A stretch of 64,000 nt of DNA from Sanyastnella coralliicola (GTDB lineage: Bacteria > Bacteroidota > Bacteroidia > Flavobacteriales_D > Sanyastnellaceae). Where the stretch lies: NCBI RefSeq assembly GCF_030845195.1, contig NZ_CP132543.1, forward strand, positions 451,501-515,500, given 5' to 3'. Position numbers and translations under genes: made by a program. Every line of letters starts with the position of its first letter. Within the stretch, counting starts at the first letter, position 1. Positions 26,589 to 35,370 of this stretch are shown piece after piece. Under the pieces are notes generated by a model. It ran no database searches. It saw nothing but the letters and a program-made list of their open reading frames with translations, and was not told where the DNA came from.

Positions 26589-29000
26589 TCACATAAGGCC
26601 TAGGAGGATAAGAATGTCTTCAATGTTCACTACGCCATCGCCGTTTAAGTCCTCATCGCAGTCTCCGACACATCCAACTTGGCCGAGGAAATCAAGAAGG
26701 TCAAGTATGTTCACTATTCCATCATTGTTTAGATCCCCGCAATTGTAGTAAGCGGTGCAGGAACCGTTGTCAACGAGGGCCAATGGGTCATAGTTGCAGG
26801 CATCAGGATCAGTGCATCCTTGTCCGTGCAGGTTGGGGAACCATGTGATTTTGTCGTCGTCGAAAGTCCCGAAGACGAGGTCTACAACGGAATTGTTGGA
26901 AATGTCAACGGCCAGAATGGTTTTGACGTCTAGCATAGAATTGGAAATCGTGATTCCTTCTGAAAAAGAACCATCTCCTAAATTTTGATACCAATAAGCG
27001 CTATTCCAAAAAGATGTTCCGCAAGCAACATCAATGTCTCCATCTAAGTCGAGATCTGCGGCTACTATGCTTTGTGCGCCATTGGCAGAAGTGGTAATAA
27101 TCTGTGCTTCAGAAAATGATCCAGCTCCTAGGTTTTCGTACCAAGCAACGGTGTCGTCCCCGGTAGATGCAGATAGGACGTCATAGTCTCCGTCTCCGTC
27201 TATATCCGCGGCTGTTACGTCATTGGCGCCCTGCGCTTGATTGTTCAGGATTATTTCGGACGTGAAATTCCCGTCTCCCAAATTCTCATACCAGGCGATC
27301 TTATCGTCAGAACTCGAGGCCGATAGCACGTCAATGTCTCCGTCATCGTCGAGGTCGATGGCGTAAACGTCTTGCGCAAAATTGGCATTTTGAGAGATGA
27401 TTGTTTCAGGAGTAAAGACCTCGTCTCCCGTGTTTCGATACCAAGCAATTGTGTTGTCAATGAGTGAGGCAGAAAGGATGTCGATATTACCGTCCGAATC
27501 TAGATCTGCCGCGAATACACTGCGGGCACCATTGGCTTCGGTACTGACCACATTCTGACTTGAGAAAGTTCCGTTACCAAAGTTCTCGTACCAAGCGATT
27601 TTATTGTCCAAACTGGAAGCGGAAATTACATCGGTATCGCCATCGTTGTCCAAGTCAATACAGTAGACAAATTGAGCATTCATGGCTGATGTAGAGATGA
27701 CTCGCTCATCTGAAAAAGTGCCGTCCCCGTTGTTTTGGAACCAGGCAATTTTATTGTCATATAACGATGCAGACACTACATCGTTCAATCCATCTCCGTT
27801 TAAGTCTGCAGAATCGATACACTCCACGCCATCCGGTGCGGTGAATACAATGGATTCGGCAGCAAAATCGGAGTTACCAGTGTTTTCATACCATGCGAGC
27901 TTATCGTCCGCATTTGATGCAGAGACGATATCTACATCGCCATCCGAATCCATATCACCTGTAAATACGAATAGGGCACAATTAGCAACTGTTGTAATGG
28001 TACTTCCTGCGCTCGGTGCAGAAAATTCACCCGATCCTTGATTTTCGAACCAGGCAACTTTGTCATCGCTATGTGAGGTCCAAACAATATCCATATCGCC
28101 GTCATTGTCAAAGTCTGCGGCTCTGACGCAGTTGGGAGTTTGTTGCGTGGTGGATAAGACGATTTCCGCAGAGAAGTTGCCGTCACCGAGGTTTTGGTAC
28201 CAGGCAATTTTATGATCAGACCAAGAGGCAGAGAGTATATCGTTTTGGCCATCTCCGTCTAAGTCTGCTGCATAGACCGAACGTGCGTTATCGGCATCGG
28301 TTGACAATACTTTTTCACTGGAGAATGTATCGTCACCAAGGTTTTCATACCAAGCGATTTTATCGTCGAGTGCGGATGCAGAGATAACATCATTGTCACC
28401 GTCACCGTCTAGATCTATAGCGAACACATCATAGGCGAAACTGGCAGAAGTGGAAATGACCAACTCGTCGGAGAATTCACCACCTCCTAAGTTCTTGTGC
28501 CAAGCGATTTTATCATCCCAATAGGAAGCGGTGAGGACGTCGTTCAACTCGTCGCCATCGAGATCAATGGCGTAAACAGCGCGAGCGCCTTGCGTTTCAT
28601 TCGATATGATAAGCTCGTTACTAAACCCTCCGTTGCCATCATTCTCGTACCAAGCAATTTTGTGATCTCCGAAGGAAGCGGAAAGGATATCGTTGTCTCC
28701 ATCATTGTCTAGGTCAATGGCAAAAACGCGCTCCGCTCTCATCGCGTTATCGGAAACCACAATGCCAGGAGCGAACGTGCCATTGCCGAGGTTTTCATGC
28801 CAGGTAACTTGATCGCTCCCTTCAAAAGCACAGATCAGGTCAATGTCTGAATCGCCATCCAAGTCGGCACCGTATGTAGATTTGATTTCCTTGTTCCCAT
28901 AAATCACATTCTCTTCTCCAAATTGAGCTTGAAGAATGGGACATATACCAAAAAGCAAGCATAGGCATACTCCAAAGCGTAACAGGGTCAAAGGTTTCAT
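26589..29000 (-). CDS. Secreted FG-GAP/VCBS repeat protein with dockerin-like C-terminus
   Basis: An 803-residue protein with signal peptide MKPLTLLRFGVCLCLLFGICPILQAQ. I count 14 VCBS/FG-GAP units of about 49 residues, each DLDGDGDxDVLSASxxDDKIAWYENLGDG-like, with the Asp-rich calcium loop predicted to form two seven-bladed propellers. Then follow a GCTDPDACNYDP module and paired EF-hand/dockerin-like loops (DLNNDGIVNILDLLDFLG, DLNGDGVVNIEDILILLG). There is no classic T9SS tail; the dockerin-like end may serve as the sorting or attachment module. The gene is flanked by the real and fragmentary Omp85 C-terminus (26383-26496 and 29160-29273). Confidence 0.88.
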   Translation of the reverse strand: MKPLTLLRFGVCLCLLFGICPILQAQFGEENVIYGNKEIKSTYGADLDGDSDIDLICAFEGSDQVTWHENLGNGTFAPGIVVSDNAMRAERVFAIDLDNDGDNDILSASFGDHKIAWYENDGNGGFSNELIISNETQGARAVYAIDLDGDELNDVLTASYWDDKIAWHKNLGGGEFSDELVISTSASFAYDVFAIDLDGDGDNDVISASALDDKIAWYENLGDDTFSSEKVLSTDADNARSVYAADLDGDGQNDILSASWSDHKIAWYQNLGDGNFSAEIVLSTTQQTPNCVRAADFDNDGDMDIVWTSHSDDKVAWFENQGSGEFSAPSAGSTITTVANCALFVFTGDMDSDGDVDIVSASNADDKLAWYENTGNSDFAAESIVFTAPDGVECIDSADLNGDGLNDVVSASLYDNKIAWFQNNGDGTFSDERVISTSAMNAQFVYCIDLDNDGDTDVISASSLDNKIAWYENFGNGTFSSQNVVSTEANGARSVFAADLDSDGNIDILSASLIDNTIAWYRNTGDEVFTPETIISQNANFAQDVYAIDLDDDGDIDVLSASSSDDKIAWYENLGDGNFTSEIILNNQAQGANDVTAADIDGDGDYDVLSASTGDDTVAWYENLGAGSFSEAQIITTSANGAQSIVAADLDLDGDIDVACGTSFWNSAYWYQNLGDGSFSEGITISNSMLDVKTILAVDISNNSVVDLVFGTFDDDKITWFPNLHGQGCTDPDACNYDPLALVDNGSCTAYYNCGDLNNDGIVNILDLLDFLGQVGCVGDCDEDLNGDGVVNIEDILILLGLM

Positions 29001-29156
29001 AGTGATAGCGTCTTAATGAGTATAGGCAAAATAATGAATATTCCGTTTAAGATTCAGCTTGATGGGGTCTTCATAATACCTTGTTGACTCCAGTTTATCT
29101 TATCTGTAGTTGAAGAGCCCGACTTCAAAAGTTATTAGGACGAACTTCTGCAGTTA

Positions 29157-29273
29157 GGCGGCCTCGGCCTCCGCTTCCTCCTCTTCCCAGGCAAGGATAT
29201 TTACACCCGCTTTGACGTTGCTGCGACGAATGAAGGGGTGGGGTATTACTTGTTTATTGGGGAGGCGTTCTAG
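29157..29273 (+). pseudogene. C-terminal remnant of a second Omp85-like gene
   Basis: The last 38 codons of the barrel gene at 25333-26496 recur here at a fixed offset of 2777 bp without gaps (from GGC at 29157 to TAG at 29271-29273). Eight codons differ. Six sense changes are silent (GGT/GGC, CGT/CGC, GAT/GAC, GTG/GTT, GAG/GAA, TTT/TTC), one is Leu to Val and one is the stop codon. A stop in frame at 29136 shows that no gene continues upstream. The rest of the 29001-29311 interval has no recognisable content. Confidence 0.85.
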
Positions 29274-29311
29274 GAGGGGGAAAGCGAAAAACTCTTGAAA
29301 TATAAGCTGAC

Positions 29312-29707
29312 TTAAGTTTTGGGCTTAACTGACTTAAGTTTTCTGTTTAGGATTTCACGGGTGAATAATAGTGATACGATGGATATAAAAGTTAGGCTAT
29401 GTTCATACGGTCGAAACGTGAATTGATCGACAGTTAGGATTGCTAAGGAGATCATTATCAGAGCATATATAGTTACTACTCTTCGGTTATCAAGTTTTGC
29501 ATGATAATAAAGCAACTCAAGAACAGGAATAGAGATCAAAAGAACTGAAGTCATCAGGATCATGGCGAATTGATACTCTTGAATTTGATCAGCTGTCAGC
29601 GTTGATAGCTGGGGTTCATGAAACAATGCCGCAATTCCGAACGCGATAGAGTTTAAGAGTGGAATGGATACAAAGAGAATGACAGATTTAACGATGGTTT
29701 TTGTCAT
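29312..29707 (-). CDS. Small integral membrane protein, unknown
   Basis: 131 residues from ATG 29707 (MTKTIVKSVILFV; an ATG at 29743 is less likely). Four hydrophobic segments lie at about 7-26, 45-65, 75-93 and 98-115. No family is recognised. Confidence 0.7.
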   Translation of the reverse strand: MTKTIVKSVILFVSIPLLNSIAFGIAALFHEPQLSTLTADQIQEYQFAMILMTSVLLISIPVLELLYYHAKLDNRRVVTIYALIMISLAILTVDQFTFRPYEHSLTFISIVSLLFTREILNRKLKSVKPKT

Positions 29708-29780
29708 AGTTCGGTAGTTTATCTGTTGTCTTTCTCTGGACAAATGGTTCTGGCTACTTGCATGTTAATTGAACTAGAGA

Positions 29781-30992
29781 CTAGTGATAGGGATTATTTG
29801 CTGTAGTGTTATTGACGTAAATGATTATGTCATATTTAAACAACACTTCAGTTAATTCCTCCGACCACTGAAAAGACTTCTGGCGGAGAGGTGCTAGGTC
29901 AAGGACGAAGTATTTAAACTCGGAATTGAGTATCAACTCAACTAGCTCAGGGGGGATTTCAGTGCTATTGTCATAGTTGATGCTTGGGGATTCTGAAAAC
30001 GGGTTTCCAACAAGCTTTTCCCCTTTGATACCCTGAAGAGTGATATGAACGGAAGACATTCCGTTCATAAATGCGGTCTCCGAAAGGAGGTTCCCTAAGT
30101 CGCAGATGTTCGAGCTGTTGAGCCCTCTACTTGTGTGATTTCCTCCTAACTTGAAAACTACTTTCGGAAAATGATTTTGTGACCGCGAATCTCGGTAGTA
30201 ATGAAGGAAATTCATCTTCATCAGGTTGCTTCGTTGAAGATTGTTCTCATAATGTTGATTGGTGAAATTGTAGGAGTATATGTCTTTGGATGTTTTCAAT
30301 AGTTGAAGCACTCGTTTGTCCTTAGGTGAGTTACAGAGGTTTATCAGGTTTGTGTGCACTGAATCTGAATACCGGAAGATGAAAGGTGCTTGAAAATTAC
30401 GATTATCGATTGCTCGTTTAAAACAGTCATGTGCTTCAGTTTCGAGGTGTGTCAGTTCGTTTTTAAGTGTTTCATTATCAGTACTCTTTATAAGTTCCGA
30501 AAAATTCAACCTGAACTGAGTCATAAAGGATTGATCAACACCCCATAATTGCCCTCCTTTCGATACGATATTTTCAAAGAAGGTATAGTCATTCGGTGAA
30601 TTATAAAAGGGTATAGAGAAGGGATAGTTCCTATGTAAAATTTCCGCTGCGCGTTGCGGTTTTTCGTCCTTGGCGCATCGCTCAATAATCTTTGCGGCTA
30701 TAGAATCAGTTTCGATACCTAAGAACCGATACCCTTCGGCATATGCTAAGTCAAAAATGAATTCTGTAATCAGATTGTTTTCTGAATAACCGTGTTCTTC
30801 TCCAATAACGATAAATTGACTCTTTGAAATGGAATTCTCAATGAAACTGGTCAAAGTTGAATCACTCAAGTCATTGGTTATGATGACATGATTATTTATT
30901 GAGGGTGATTGAGAAAATGCAGTGGTACTATGAAGAATAATTAAGCCGGCGAAAGAGGAAATAACCTTTAAAAAAATGGTGCGAATAATCAT
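29781..30992 (-). CDS. Exported EreA/ChaN-fold (erythromycin-esterase-like) protein
   Basis: 403 residues from ATG 30992 (MIIRTIFLKVISSFAGLIIL... signal peptide). The motif FIVIGEEHGYSENN near 60-73 and the later KLGGNHTSRG near 295-304 match the catalytic/metal-site pattern of the EreA-ChaN-Tiki superfamily (GExH ... NH). Some members hydrolyse macrolide lactones or bind haem. The substrate cannot be predicted here, and a resistance role is not claimed. Confidence 0.7.
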   Translation of the reverse strand: MIIRTIFLKVISSFAGLIILHSTTAFSQSPSINNHVIITNDLSDSTLTSFIENSISKSQFIVIGEEHGYSENNLITEFIFDLAYAEGYRFLGIETDSIAAKIIERCAKDEKPQRAAEILHRNYPFSIPFYNSPNDYTFFENIVSKGGQLWGVDQSFMTQFRLNFSELIKSTDNETLKNELTHLETEAHDCFKRAIDNRNFQAPFIFRYSDSVHTNLINLCNSPKDKRVLQLLKTSKDIYSYNFTNQHYENNLQRSNLMKMNFLHYYRDSRSQNHFPKVVFKLGGNHTSRGLNSSNICDLGNLLSETAFMNGMSSVHITLQGIKGEKLVGNPFSESPSINYDNSTEIPPELVELILNSEFKYFVLDLAPLRQKSFQWSEELTEVLFKYDIIIYVNNTTANNPYH

Positions 30993-31092
30993 GGGTCTCG
31001 TTTTCTGATTTTGTGAAGCAAACATCAGAAATGGGCCATAAATCTTTGGCGTCAATCATGCGCCAATTATACGCCAAGTTGCGTTTAGCGCG

Positions 31093-31641
31093 CTATATGA
31101 GCTGAACTTGGTACGTTAGTAGTTTAGGAAGTCTTCCTTTTTTACTCAGTGAATAAGCTGTAAGAATCACGGTTATGAAGTTGAAGAGAACCAATGCCAA
31201 CATCACAATCAGGATCAATGGAGTTTCCAATCCTAATCCTCCTTGAATAAAAGGAGCGGCTACAATGAGCACTACGTAAAGTAGTATCCATAGCAGTTGA
31301 AAGTTGACGATGATCCTAGCCATTTTTCGGATGGAAGGATTATCAGAATTTCGTTTCCAAATGACTAATGGAAGAATAATATGCAGCAAAGGAAGGAATA
31401 GGAAAGAGAGAACAGATAGATTAATCATCTTGATTTTCGATAGAGTGACTTCGTCGATGCGACATGGGGTGTCATCAAATTGAACTTCGAAATATTCCTC
31501 TAGCCTTTTCAATGTGTTTCCTTTCGGCAAATCTTCAGAAGACTCAACCCGCTGAATTGTGCGCAACGACAGTTGCGTTTCATCCGCAAGTTGACTTTGA
31601 GTAAGTCTGCGCTGAATTCTGTGTTCCCTTATTTGATTCAT
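31093..31641 (-). CDS. XRE-family HTH protein with DUF4870-like membrane domain
   Basis: 182 residues from ATG 31641, which places the HTH at the N-terminus (IREHRIQRRLTQSQLADETQLSLRTIQRVES, residues 4-35). The C-terminal half has three to four hydrophobic segments with the DUF4870-type start WKRNSDNPSIRKMA. It is a membrane-tethered DNA-binding regulator. It is the last chromosomal gene before the repeat region and island. Confidence 0.85.
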   Translation of the reverse strand: MNQIREHRIQRRLTQSQLADETQLSLRTIQRVESSEDLPKGNTLKRLEEYFEVQFDDTPCRIDEVTLSKIKMINLSVLSFLFLPLLHIILPLVIWKRNSDNPSIRKMARIIVNFQLLWILLYVVLIVAAPFIQGGLGLETPLILIVMLALVLFNFITVILTAYSLSKKGRLPKLLTYQVQLI

Positions 31642-31946
31642 GATTTTCCTATCATTCAGCTCATATTCATCGAAACCACAAAATAGAGGAAAATACATCC
31701 AACCGGTTATGTGTAATCCCTTTATAAAGGTATTCAATTCATGGTGATTGGTTCGGGTCTACTTATGGTGTGCTTTCACGAGAAGAAGATTCATTCAAAC
31801 TCGTTGAACTCACCGACCTGTTTTTTGGGGAATCATCATTGACCCATGGGAAGAATGGCACTTTCTTGTGGTTCGTTTATTTCGTGCGCTCCAATCGCTA
31901 TTCTTCATTCATAGAATTTTAAATCCTTCGTTGAAAGAACAAACCG

Positions 31947-32171
31947 CGTTCACAACCATCCCCAACAACCCCAATTTCACAATCACTCAAAACAATCCCC
32001 TGTTCACAATCAACTTTCTAAACCTCATGTTCACAATCGGTTTTGAAGAGTATCTGTTCACAATTGATTTTTCGAACGTGTGTTCACAATCGTTTTTGAA
32101 GAGTACCTGTTCACAATCGTTTTTCCAAACGCGTGTTCACAATCACTGTCGAGCAATCCATGTTCACATGC
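31947..32171 (+). repeat. Array of nine TGTTCACAATC motifs at 26-27 bp period (plus orientation)
   Basis: Motif starts: 31947, 31974, 32001, 32028, 32055, 32081, 32108, 32134, 32161. The 11-bp core is TGTTCACAATC with terminal variants, including ATTTCACAATC. Spacers of 15-16 bp vary, several with TTTTT or GAAGAGTA blocks. The spacing equals about 2.5 helical turns. Read as codons it gives FTI-starting nonapeptides for five units and then loses frame where the spacing becomes 26. The 31642-31946 sequence before it holds no gene I can support. Confidence 0.85.
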
Positions 32172-32445
32172 ATCTTTTCCTCTATGTGAACAGAAATCAG
32201 TGATGCCGAAGTGAAATAGTCCGAAGGGAAAATATCATGTTTCCATATTCTCATCTCCAGTTCTACACACGCCATGAATTACAGTTGCCTTTAATTCCAT
32301 AACCTCAAGATACCTCGGATAAGGCGGTAGAAAAAAACGTTCACAGCATTTTAGACTAGTGCGGTGAGATACTCGATGAATGAACTATTGCTATGAGAAT
32401 AGATCTGTTTTGTGATTGCCCTATATATAAACTGAGTGGTGAACG

Positions 32446-32518
32446 GGAGAGGGAGAGTGAGAGGGAGAGGGAGAGATGGGGAAATGGTGGACCGTGGACC
32501 GTGGACTGTGGACCGCGG
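32446..32518. repeat. GAGAGG-rich tract followed by GTGGACC heptamers
   Basis: A GGGAGA-type purine tract (32446-32477), then four to five GTGGACC/T heptamers (32487-32518), between the two TGTTCACAATC arrays. Confidence 0.75.
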
Positions 32519-32529
32519 TTTTTGACTGT

Positions 32530-32702
32530 GATTTTGAATAGGCTTTTTCGCTGATTGATTGTGAAATGGAAATTCCAAAGTGTCATTGTGAACATGCGAT
32601 CTCAAAACACGATTGTGAACACAGCTTTCAGAAAATTGATTGTGAAATTCGAACTCTAGAAAGTCATTGTGAACATGGAATCACCAAACACCAATGTGAA
32701 CA
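32530..32702 (-). repeat. Array of seven TGTTCACAATC motifs at exact 27-bp period (minus orientation)
   Basis: Starts on the plus strand: 32530 (degenerate, 9 of 11), 32557, 32584, 32611, 32638, 32665 and 32692, as GATTGTGAACA and variants. The orientation is opposite to the 31947-32171 array, so the two converge on a 358-bp centre. The ATTTCACAATC variant occurs in both arrays. In the FTI reading frame the array carries TAG and TGA stops, so it is not an intact gene. Confidence 0.85.
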
Positions 32703-32741
32703 CAGAACCCTTTGAGTTTGCTTTAGGACCAATGCAGGTTA

Positions 32742-32775
32742 AAGGCTTAAGCCTTAAGCCCTAGGCCTTAGGCCT
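32742..32775. repeat. AAGGCTT-family repeats next to the island edge
   Basis: GGCTTAAGCCTTAAG-type units end a few bases before attL. This is the last host-type repeat before the island. Confidence 0.75.
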
Positions 32776-32781
32776 GCGAAG

Positions 32782-32799
32782 CTATTTCCCAATACAGAA
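32782..32799 (-). other. attL: displaced 3' end of mnmE
   Basis: On the minus strand this 18-mer reads TTCTGTATTGGGAAATAG, encoding Phe-Cys-Ile-Gly-Lys-stop, the conserved MnmE tail, although no mnmE coding sequence precedes it. It matches the tail at 53251-53268 in frame with synonymous differences. It also closely resembles the known attB of Salmonella genomic island 1 (the last 18 bp of mnmE). Confidence 0.87.
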
Positions 32800-32979
32800 T
32801 GTGAGAAGTGAGATGTAACAAGTGCATGAGGAGTCATAGGGACAAAAATAGTAGTGAGATCTGACTCAAGTATGCTAAAAAAGAAAGTCCATTGTCCATA
32901 TTTCACCTATGGTACTTATTTCCCTTATTGGTTAAGTTGAATCTTTTCGATTAAGATTATTAGTCTCAAAATTTCTTGA

Positions 32980-32998
32980 TGTGCAGAGTGAGTGCACA
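32980..32998. promoter_or_regulatory. Operator 1, 19-bp palindrome upstream of the WYL gene
   Basis: TGTGCAGAGTGAGTGCACA: perfect 6-bp arms TGTGCA/TGCACA with a 7-bp spacer, 38 bp before the WYL start. It has near-identical copies at 34048 and 38876. Confidence 0.82.
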
Positions 32999-33035
32999 GA
33001 AATTCCTTACCCTTGCATCTAATTTAATCTCGGCT

Positions 33036-34040
33036 ATGTCTACGAATAAGAATGCACTCTTACGATACAAAACCCTTGATCGATGTTTCTCCAACTTTGG
33101 ACGACGATACAGTTTCAATGATTTGTTAGACGAAGTGAATTTAGCACTTATGTCAGAGAACCCTGCTTCGTCAGGGGTTCAAACACGGCAACTAAGAGAT
33201 GATATTCGTTTCATGAAAAGTGAGAGTGGATACGAAGCTCCGATAGAAACCTTTCGAGAAGGGAGAAAGGCCTATTACAGGTATAGTGACCCTACGTTTT
33301 CAATAAATCTGACACCACTGAATCAAACAGAGGCAGAGAAGTTAAGAAATGCATTATCAATTTTACAAAGGTTTGAGGGCAGTCCTGAGTTTGAATGGGT
33401 TCATGAGTTAATTCCAATGCTAAAAGATCAATTTGGTTTGAAGGATAATTCAAGAAAGGTGATGGGCTATGATTCTAATATTGATTACTCTGGTTATGAG
33501 CACATCACACCGTTATTCAATGCGATTGTGAATCAAAGAGTTTTAGAGATAACCTATAAACCTTTTGATAAGCAAGAGTACACATTTGAGTTCCATCCAT
33601 ATTTCCTCAAGCAATACAATAATCGTTGGTTTGTTTTTGGAAGGAATGAGCGGTTTGATATCAATGAATGGAACCTAGCACTCGATAGAATTCGCAATAT
33701 TAAAGAGGTTGATGTCAATTACCAGTCTGACGAGATGGATTGGGAAGAGTTTTTCTTCGATATGATTGGAGTAACGAAAACCGAGGGTTCGGAAATTCAG
33801 GAGGTAGAACTTGAGTTCAGCAAAGAACAGGCTCCATATATCAAAACCAAGCCACTTCATCCTACTCAGAGATCGACAACTCAAGATAACGGGGTTCTTA
33901 ATGTTAAGCTTTCAGTCATAGTAAATTATGAACTTGAAATGAAATTGCTTGCCTATGGGGAAAAAGTTCGGGTAGTTAGTCCGAAGTCCCTAGTAGAATC
34001 TATAAAGGAAAGACTGAAAAAAGCTGTTGCACAATATTAA
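33036..34040 (+). CDS. WYL-domain transcriptional regulator of the defence island
   Basis: 334 residues. ATG 33036 is chosen because the longer frame (to 32976) runs through the operator. Residues 1-80 are a winged-helix-like N-terminus (LDRCFSNFGRRYSFNDLLDEV, GVQTRQLRDDIRFMKS). Residues about 155-225 form the WYL domain (RVLEITYKPF, FEFHPYFLKQYNNRWFVFGRN). A WCX-type C-terminus follows. WYL proteins bind ligands or nucleic acid and commonly regulate phage-defence loci (family knowledge). The 19-bp palindrome directly upstream and at two downstream promoters makes it the likely autoregulator of the whole island. Confidence 0.88.
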   Translation: MSTNKNALLRYKTLDRCFSNFGRRYSFNDLLDEVNLALMSENPASSGVQTRQLRDDIRFMKSESGYEAPIETFREGRKAYYRYSDPTFSINLTPLNQTEAEKLRNALSILQRFEGSPEFEWVHELIPMLKDQFGLKDNSRKVMGYDSNIDYSGYEHITPLFNAIVNQRVLEITYKPFDKQEYTFEFHPYFLKQYNNRWFVFGRNERFDINEWNLALDRIRNIKEVDVNYQSDEMDWEEFFFDMIGVTKTEGSEIQEVELEFSKEQAPYIKTKPLHPTQRSTTQDNGVLNVKLSVIVNYELEMKLLAYGEKVRVVSPKSLVESIKERLKKAVAQY

Positions 34041-34047
34041 TCGATGC

Positions 34048-34066
34048 TGTGCAGGTTGAGTGCACA
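34048..34066. promoter_or_regulatory. Operator 2, before the DUF2130 / kinase / receiver operon
   Basis: TGTGCAGGTTGAGTGCACA lies 45 bp before the DUF2130 start. It overlaps a possible -33 TTG. A Bacteroidota-like -7 region (TAGACCTTTG, 34074-34083) follows. Confidence 0.8.
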
Positions 34067-34110
34067 AGATGGTTAGACCTTTGTCACGTAATCGAAAGAG
34101 AAAGTAAGGT

Positions 34111-35367
34111 ATGAACACACAAATCAAATGTCCGGAATGTAATCATAAGTTTGATGTAGAGCACGCTATTTCTTCTGAGCTCGAGAAATCAATCCGTGAA
34201 GAGCTTGCAGCGAAAAATCTTAAGCAGAAAAAAGAACTAGAAGCGAAAGAGCAAAATCTGCAAAGGAAATTTAAAGAGATCGAAAAAGCGAAAGCTTCAC
34301 AAGATCAAATTATTAACGAGAAGTTAGCTGAAGAAAAGAAGAGGTTGCGGTCAGAGCTTGAGGTTGAAGTTAAAAAGGCTAATGAAGAAAGTACAGCTGA
34401 TCTATTGAAGAAAATTTCAGATCAAGCAGACGAGATGACCAAATTGAAAAGAGACAAAATCTCTTTTGAGCAACAGGTTCAAGACCTTAAGAAAAAGGAA
34501 GAAGAGATGGATCTTGAAATCAAAGAGAAAGTCTTGGCCGAATCCAAGCGAATTCAAGAAGAGACAAAGAAAGCTGAGCAGCAGAAGCATCATCTAGATT
34601 TGAAGCAGAAGGATGAGTTGGTGAACACACTTAAAGAGCAAATCATAGATCTTCAACGAAAAGCAGAGCAAGGTTCCATGCAATCTCAAGGAGAGATTCT
34701 TGAGTTAGAAGTTGAAAGATTATTAGTGAATCTATATCCTTCAGACAGTGTTGAAGAGATCAAGAAAGGCGCTAATGGAGCTGATTGTGTTCTGAGCGTG
34801 AATAATTCTTTCGGTAAATCCGCCGGAAAAATTGCATTCGAAACAAAGCGAACAAAGTCCTTCAGTAGCACTTGGATCGAGAAACTTAAATCCGATATGA
34901 GGATTCATCGGGCCGACATTGGTGTAATTGTCACCGAGGCAATGCCGGATGGAATGGAAGGGTTTGGATTAGTTGATGGGATATGGGTGTGTAAGTTCTC
35001 TGAAGTTGAAGGTCTTTCTAGAGTTTTAAGACATTCCATTTTAAAAGTATATGAAGTTCAAGAGGCGAACGAAGGACGTGGTGAGAAGATGCAGGTATTG
35101 TATAGCTATTTAATTAGTGAAGAGTTTAAACAACAGATGGAAGCCATCGTCCGAGGGTTCGTGAACATGAAGAGTGCCCTTGAGACAGAGAAACGCTCGA
35201 TGAAGCGAATCTGGAAACAACGTGAAAAAGAACTCGAATTGATAATTGACGGAGCAACAGAAATGCATGGTTCCATCAGAGCAATAGCAGGTAACTCCGT
35301 AGCTCCTATTCAGGAATTGGAATTGATCCAAGAAAGCGATCCTATTGAATTAGGAGAAAGTGAATAA
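34111..35367 (+). CDS. DUF2130 protein: coiled coil plus PD-(D/E)xK-like nuclease domain
   Basis: 418 residues. CPEC zinc-knuckle-like start (7-10), then a long coiled coil (about 20-190, Lys/Glu-rich), then the DUF2130 domain (190-400). Restriction-nuclease-fold residues are visible: GEILELEVE (E195-E199), GAD (D225), FETKR (E244, K246) and STWIEKLKSDM. The family is common in defence islands, and the catalytic layout suggests a DNA nuclease (inference). It is the first gene of the operon after operator 2; its stop is 3 bp from the kinase-fusion gene, so the two are co-transcribed. Confidence 0.87.
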   Translation: MNTQIKCPECNHKFDVEHAISSELEKSIREELAAKNLKQKKELEAKEQNLQRKFKEIEKAKASQDQIINEKLAEEKKRLRSELEVEVKKANEESTADLLKKISDQADEMTKLKRDKISFEQQVQDLKKKEEEMDLEIKEKVLAESKRIQEETKKAEQQKHHLDLKQKDELVNTLKEQIIDLQRKAEQGSMQSQGEILELEVERLLVNLYPSDSVEEIKKGANGADCVLSVNNSFGKSAGKIAFETKRTKSFSSTWIEKLKSDMRIHRADIGVIVTEAMPDGMEGFGLVDGIWVCKFSEVEGLSRVLRHSILKVYEVQEANEGRGEKMQVLYSYLISEEFKQQMEAIVRGFVNMKSALETEKRSMKRIWKQREKELELIIDGATEMHGSIRAIAGNSVAPIQELELIQESDPIELGESE

Positions 35368-35370
35368 AAT

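Noticed and set aside
29160-29273. Target-site or recombination direct repeat of a recent insertion
   Set aside because: The differences are mostly silent third-position changes, which points to an old paralogue and not a recent duplication.
29781-30992. Macrolide resistance gene
   Set aside because: Only the general EreA/ChaN motif pattern is visible, the protein is exported, and no specific esterase features can be confirmed.
31727-31922. Possible protein fragment on the plus strand (ends WFVYFVRSNRYSSFIEF)
   Set aside because: No start codon in a sensible position and only a vague resemblance to GIY-YIG starts; not supportable.
31868-32203. A 111-residue nonapeptide-repeat protein
   Set aside because: The FTI periodicity breaks after five units where spacing drops to 26 bp. 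The opposite array has in-frame stops. It is kept only as an alternative explanation of the arrays.
31947-32702. CRISPR array
   Set aside because: The repeat is only 11 bp with 15-16 bp spacers, the two arrays are in opposite orientations, and no cas genes are near.
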